From NCBI RefSeq assembly GCF_017355525.1, contig NZ_CP067395.1, forward strand, positions 3,751,001 to 3,815,000: a DNA stretch of 64,000 bases. Direction: 5' to 3'. The notes under the pieces are model-generated. The model did no database searches and was not told where the DNA came from. It was given only the letters and a program-made list of their open reading frames with translations. Below, piece by piece: positions 62,757 through 64,000 of this stretch (position 1 is the first letter of the stretch; every line of letters begins with the position of its first letter). The DNA is from Lysobacter enzymogenes. Its GTDB lineage: Bacteria; Pseudomonadota; Gammaproteobacteria; Xanthomonadales; Xanthomonadaceae. The translations under genes and the position numbers were made by a program.

Positions 62757-64000
62757 TCAACGCGGCGGCAGCGCCTCCTGGCTGCGCTCGCTGCGCTGGG
62801 CCGTGCCGGTTCCGTCTTCGAAGTAATCCACCGCGGTCACCGCGCCGGCCGCGTCGCGCACCAGCTTCAGCCGCGCGATGCCGTTGGGATAGACGAATTC
62901 GCCGGCGCCGACCGCGGTCAGCGTGGCCGCCGCGCCGCCGCCGATGCGCTGGATGCTCAGCCCGCCGCCGTCGGCGCGCAGCGCCCACGAACGCGCGGGC
63001 ACGGCCTGCCGGTACACGCCTTCGGCCTGGCGCAGCGTGCGCGGTTCCTCGGCCACCGCCAGCGCCGGCGGATACGGATCGCCGAGCGCGGCCGCGGCCA
63101 GCTTGCGCACGATCGGCTCCAGCCCCGCGCTGCCCGGCGCGCCGGTGTCGCTGTTGCTGAGCACCGCCACGGTGATCTCGCGCTCGGGCAGGTACAGCAG
63201 GTACGAAGCGAAGCCGAAGATGCCGCCGCTGTGCGCGTAGCCGTCGCGCCCGCGCACCGCCGTGCGGCCGATGCCGTAACCGTAGCCGTACGCGCCCTGC
63301 TGCGCCTTGCCGTGCGCGGTGGTCATGGCCGTGTAGTCGGCCGCGCCGATCGCCTTGCCGCCGTGCAGCGCGCGATTCCAGCGCAACAGGTCGTCGAGCG
63401 TGGACACCAGCGCGCCGGCCGCGTGCGGCTGGCTCATGTCGAGGAAGTCCATCGGCGCGACCGCATCGTCGCGGCGGGTGTAGCCGTTGACCATGCCGGG
63501 AATCAGCGCGTGCACGTCGCCGTAGCGGGTGTGTTCGAGCTTGAGCGGCTGCAGCAAGCTGCGGCGCAGGTACTCGTGCCAGGGCTGGCCGCTGGCGGCC
63601 TCGATCACCGCGCCGAGCAGCACGTAACCGGAATTGTTGTAGCGGAAGTCCTGGCCCGGGGCGAAGTCCGCCGGCAGGTCCTTGAACACCGCGATCAGTT
63701 CCTGGGTGCTCAGTTCGCGCTTGATCGACTCGCGCATGTAGCCGTCGATGCCGGTGTAGCTCTTGACTCCCGAAGTGTGGTCGAGCAGGTGGCGGACCTT
63801 GATCGCCTCGCCGTTGGGATAGCCGGGCACGTACTTGGACAGGGGATCGTCGAGCCCGACCTTGCCGGCTTCGACCAGCTTGAGCAGGGCCGCGGCGGCG
63901 AACTGCTTGGTCACCGAGCCGATGCGGAAGGTCTGCTGCGGGGTCAGCGGCACGCCGAGTTCGACGTCGGCCAGCCCGCGCGCGCCGCGGTACAGCACGC
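62757..64000 (-). CDS. Beta-lactamase-family serine hydrolase, N-terminus beyond window
   Basis: Penicillin-binding-protein/beta-lactamase class C type hydrolase; the 5' end lies beyond position 64000, so the first residues are missing. The SxxK motif is SVTK (in FRIGSVTKQFAAAALLKL), the second motif YNN is in DFRYNNSGYVLLGAVIEA, and HSGG in YAHSGGIFGFASYLLYLP corresponds to KTG. A C-terminal beta domain follows (about residue 290 onward). It could be an esterase, D-alanyl peptidase or carboxypeptidase; the visible part does not decide. It overlaps no neighbour; M61 peptidase follows downstream. Confidence 0.88.
   Translation of the reverse strand, partial: VLYRGARGLADVELGVPLTPQQTFRIGSVTKQFAAAALLKLVEAGKVGLDDPLSKYVPGYPNGEAIKVRHLLDHTSGVKSYTGIDGYMRESIKRELSTQELIAVFKDLPADFAPGQDFRYNNSGYVLLGAVIEAASGQPWHEYLRRSLLQPLKLEHTRYGDVHALIPGMVNGYTRRDDAVAPMDFLDMSQPHAAGALVSTLDDLLRWNRALHGGKAIGAADYTAMTTAHGKAQQGAYGYGYGIGRTAVRGRDGYAHSGGIFGFASYLLYLPEREITVAVLSNSDTGAPGSAGLEPIVRKLAAAALGDPYPPALAVAEEPRTLRQAEGVYRQAVPARSWALRADGGGLSIQRIGGGAAATLTAVGAGEFVYPNGIARLKLVRDAAGAVTAVDYFEDGTGTAQRSERSQEALPPR

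Overview
The window looks like a chromosomal segment of a high-GC member of the Xanthomonadaceae, most like Lysobacter. The reasons are the very GC-rich codon usage, a TonB-dependent receptor beside a GH20 hexosaminidase, a Xanthomonas-style N-acetylglucosamine gene set (a GntR regulator of the NagQ type, a SIS-type NagB-II and NagA), and several families of short palindromic intergenic repeats. No rRNA, tRNA, CRISPR array, insertion sequence or prophage was seen. Genus assignment is inference from gene content, not from a search.

Layout. 1-3.1 kb: the 3' end of uppP, a DUF2750 protein and two tandem META/DUF4377-type exported proteins. 3.2-9.5 kb (minus strand): a coupled PEBP-SDR-RDD operon, a TPR-sulfotransferase-like protein, and a YheT-type hydrolase with a PlsC-type acyltransferase. 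9.7-18 kb: a chito-sugar uptake block with an MFS permease divergent from an N-acetylglucosamine/glucokinase-type kinase, then a TonB receptor and a secreted GH20 hexosaminidase; a perfect 16-bp palindrome lies between permease and kinase. 18-23 kb: a TPR protein, a response regulator-EAL protein and a hybrid histidine kinase. 23.7-28.2 kb: gamma-glutamyltransferase, an ankyrin protein, an ATP-grasp protein and a gamma-glutamylcyclotransferase-like protein. 28.2-30.3 kb: a divergent TetA-like/TetR-like pair with two clear tet-type operators. 30.7-38.8 kb: a Ycf46-like AAA ATPase, an AEC transporter, a lipoprotein, an orphan ParA, SixA, YceI and a phospholipase D lipoprotein. 39-41 kb: a coiled-coil membrane protein, a 61-residue small protein and a thioesterase.

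40.9-51.1 kb is the metabolic core. A LacI regulator converges on an Entner-Doudoroff run (zwf, pgl, edd, a HAD phosphatase, eda) on the minus strand; zwf is divergent from nagQ-nagB-II-nagA on the plus strand. Together with the 9.7-18 kb block this gives a route from chito-oligosaccharides in the environment (receptor, hexosaminidase, permease, kinase, deacetylase, deaminase) to fructose 6-phosphate, beside the genes for the Entner-Doudoroff route. Three ATACCA repeats one helical turn apart overlap the predicted zwf promoter, which suggests that the nag regulator may also act on zwf.

51-64 kb: two small hypothetical proteins, a large fused indolepyruvate ferredoxin oxidoreductase, an ECF sigma/anti-sigma pair divergent from a membrane-anchored catalase-like peroxidase and a cytochrome b561, an antibiotic-biosynthesis-monooxygenase-fold protein, a DEDDh exonuclease, an M61 aminopeptidase with a PDZ domain, and a beta-lactamase-family serine hydrolase cut by the window end. 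The sigma and peroxidase genes share a divergent promoter region carrying the same GGGAATAA-N14-CGTC pattern in both directions, a strong sign of an autoregulated ECF regulon.
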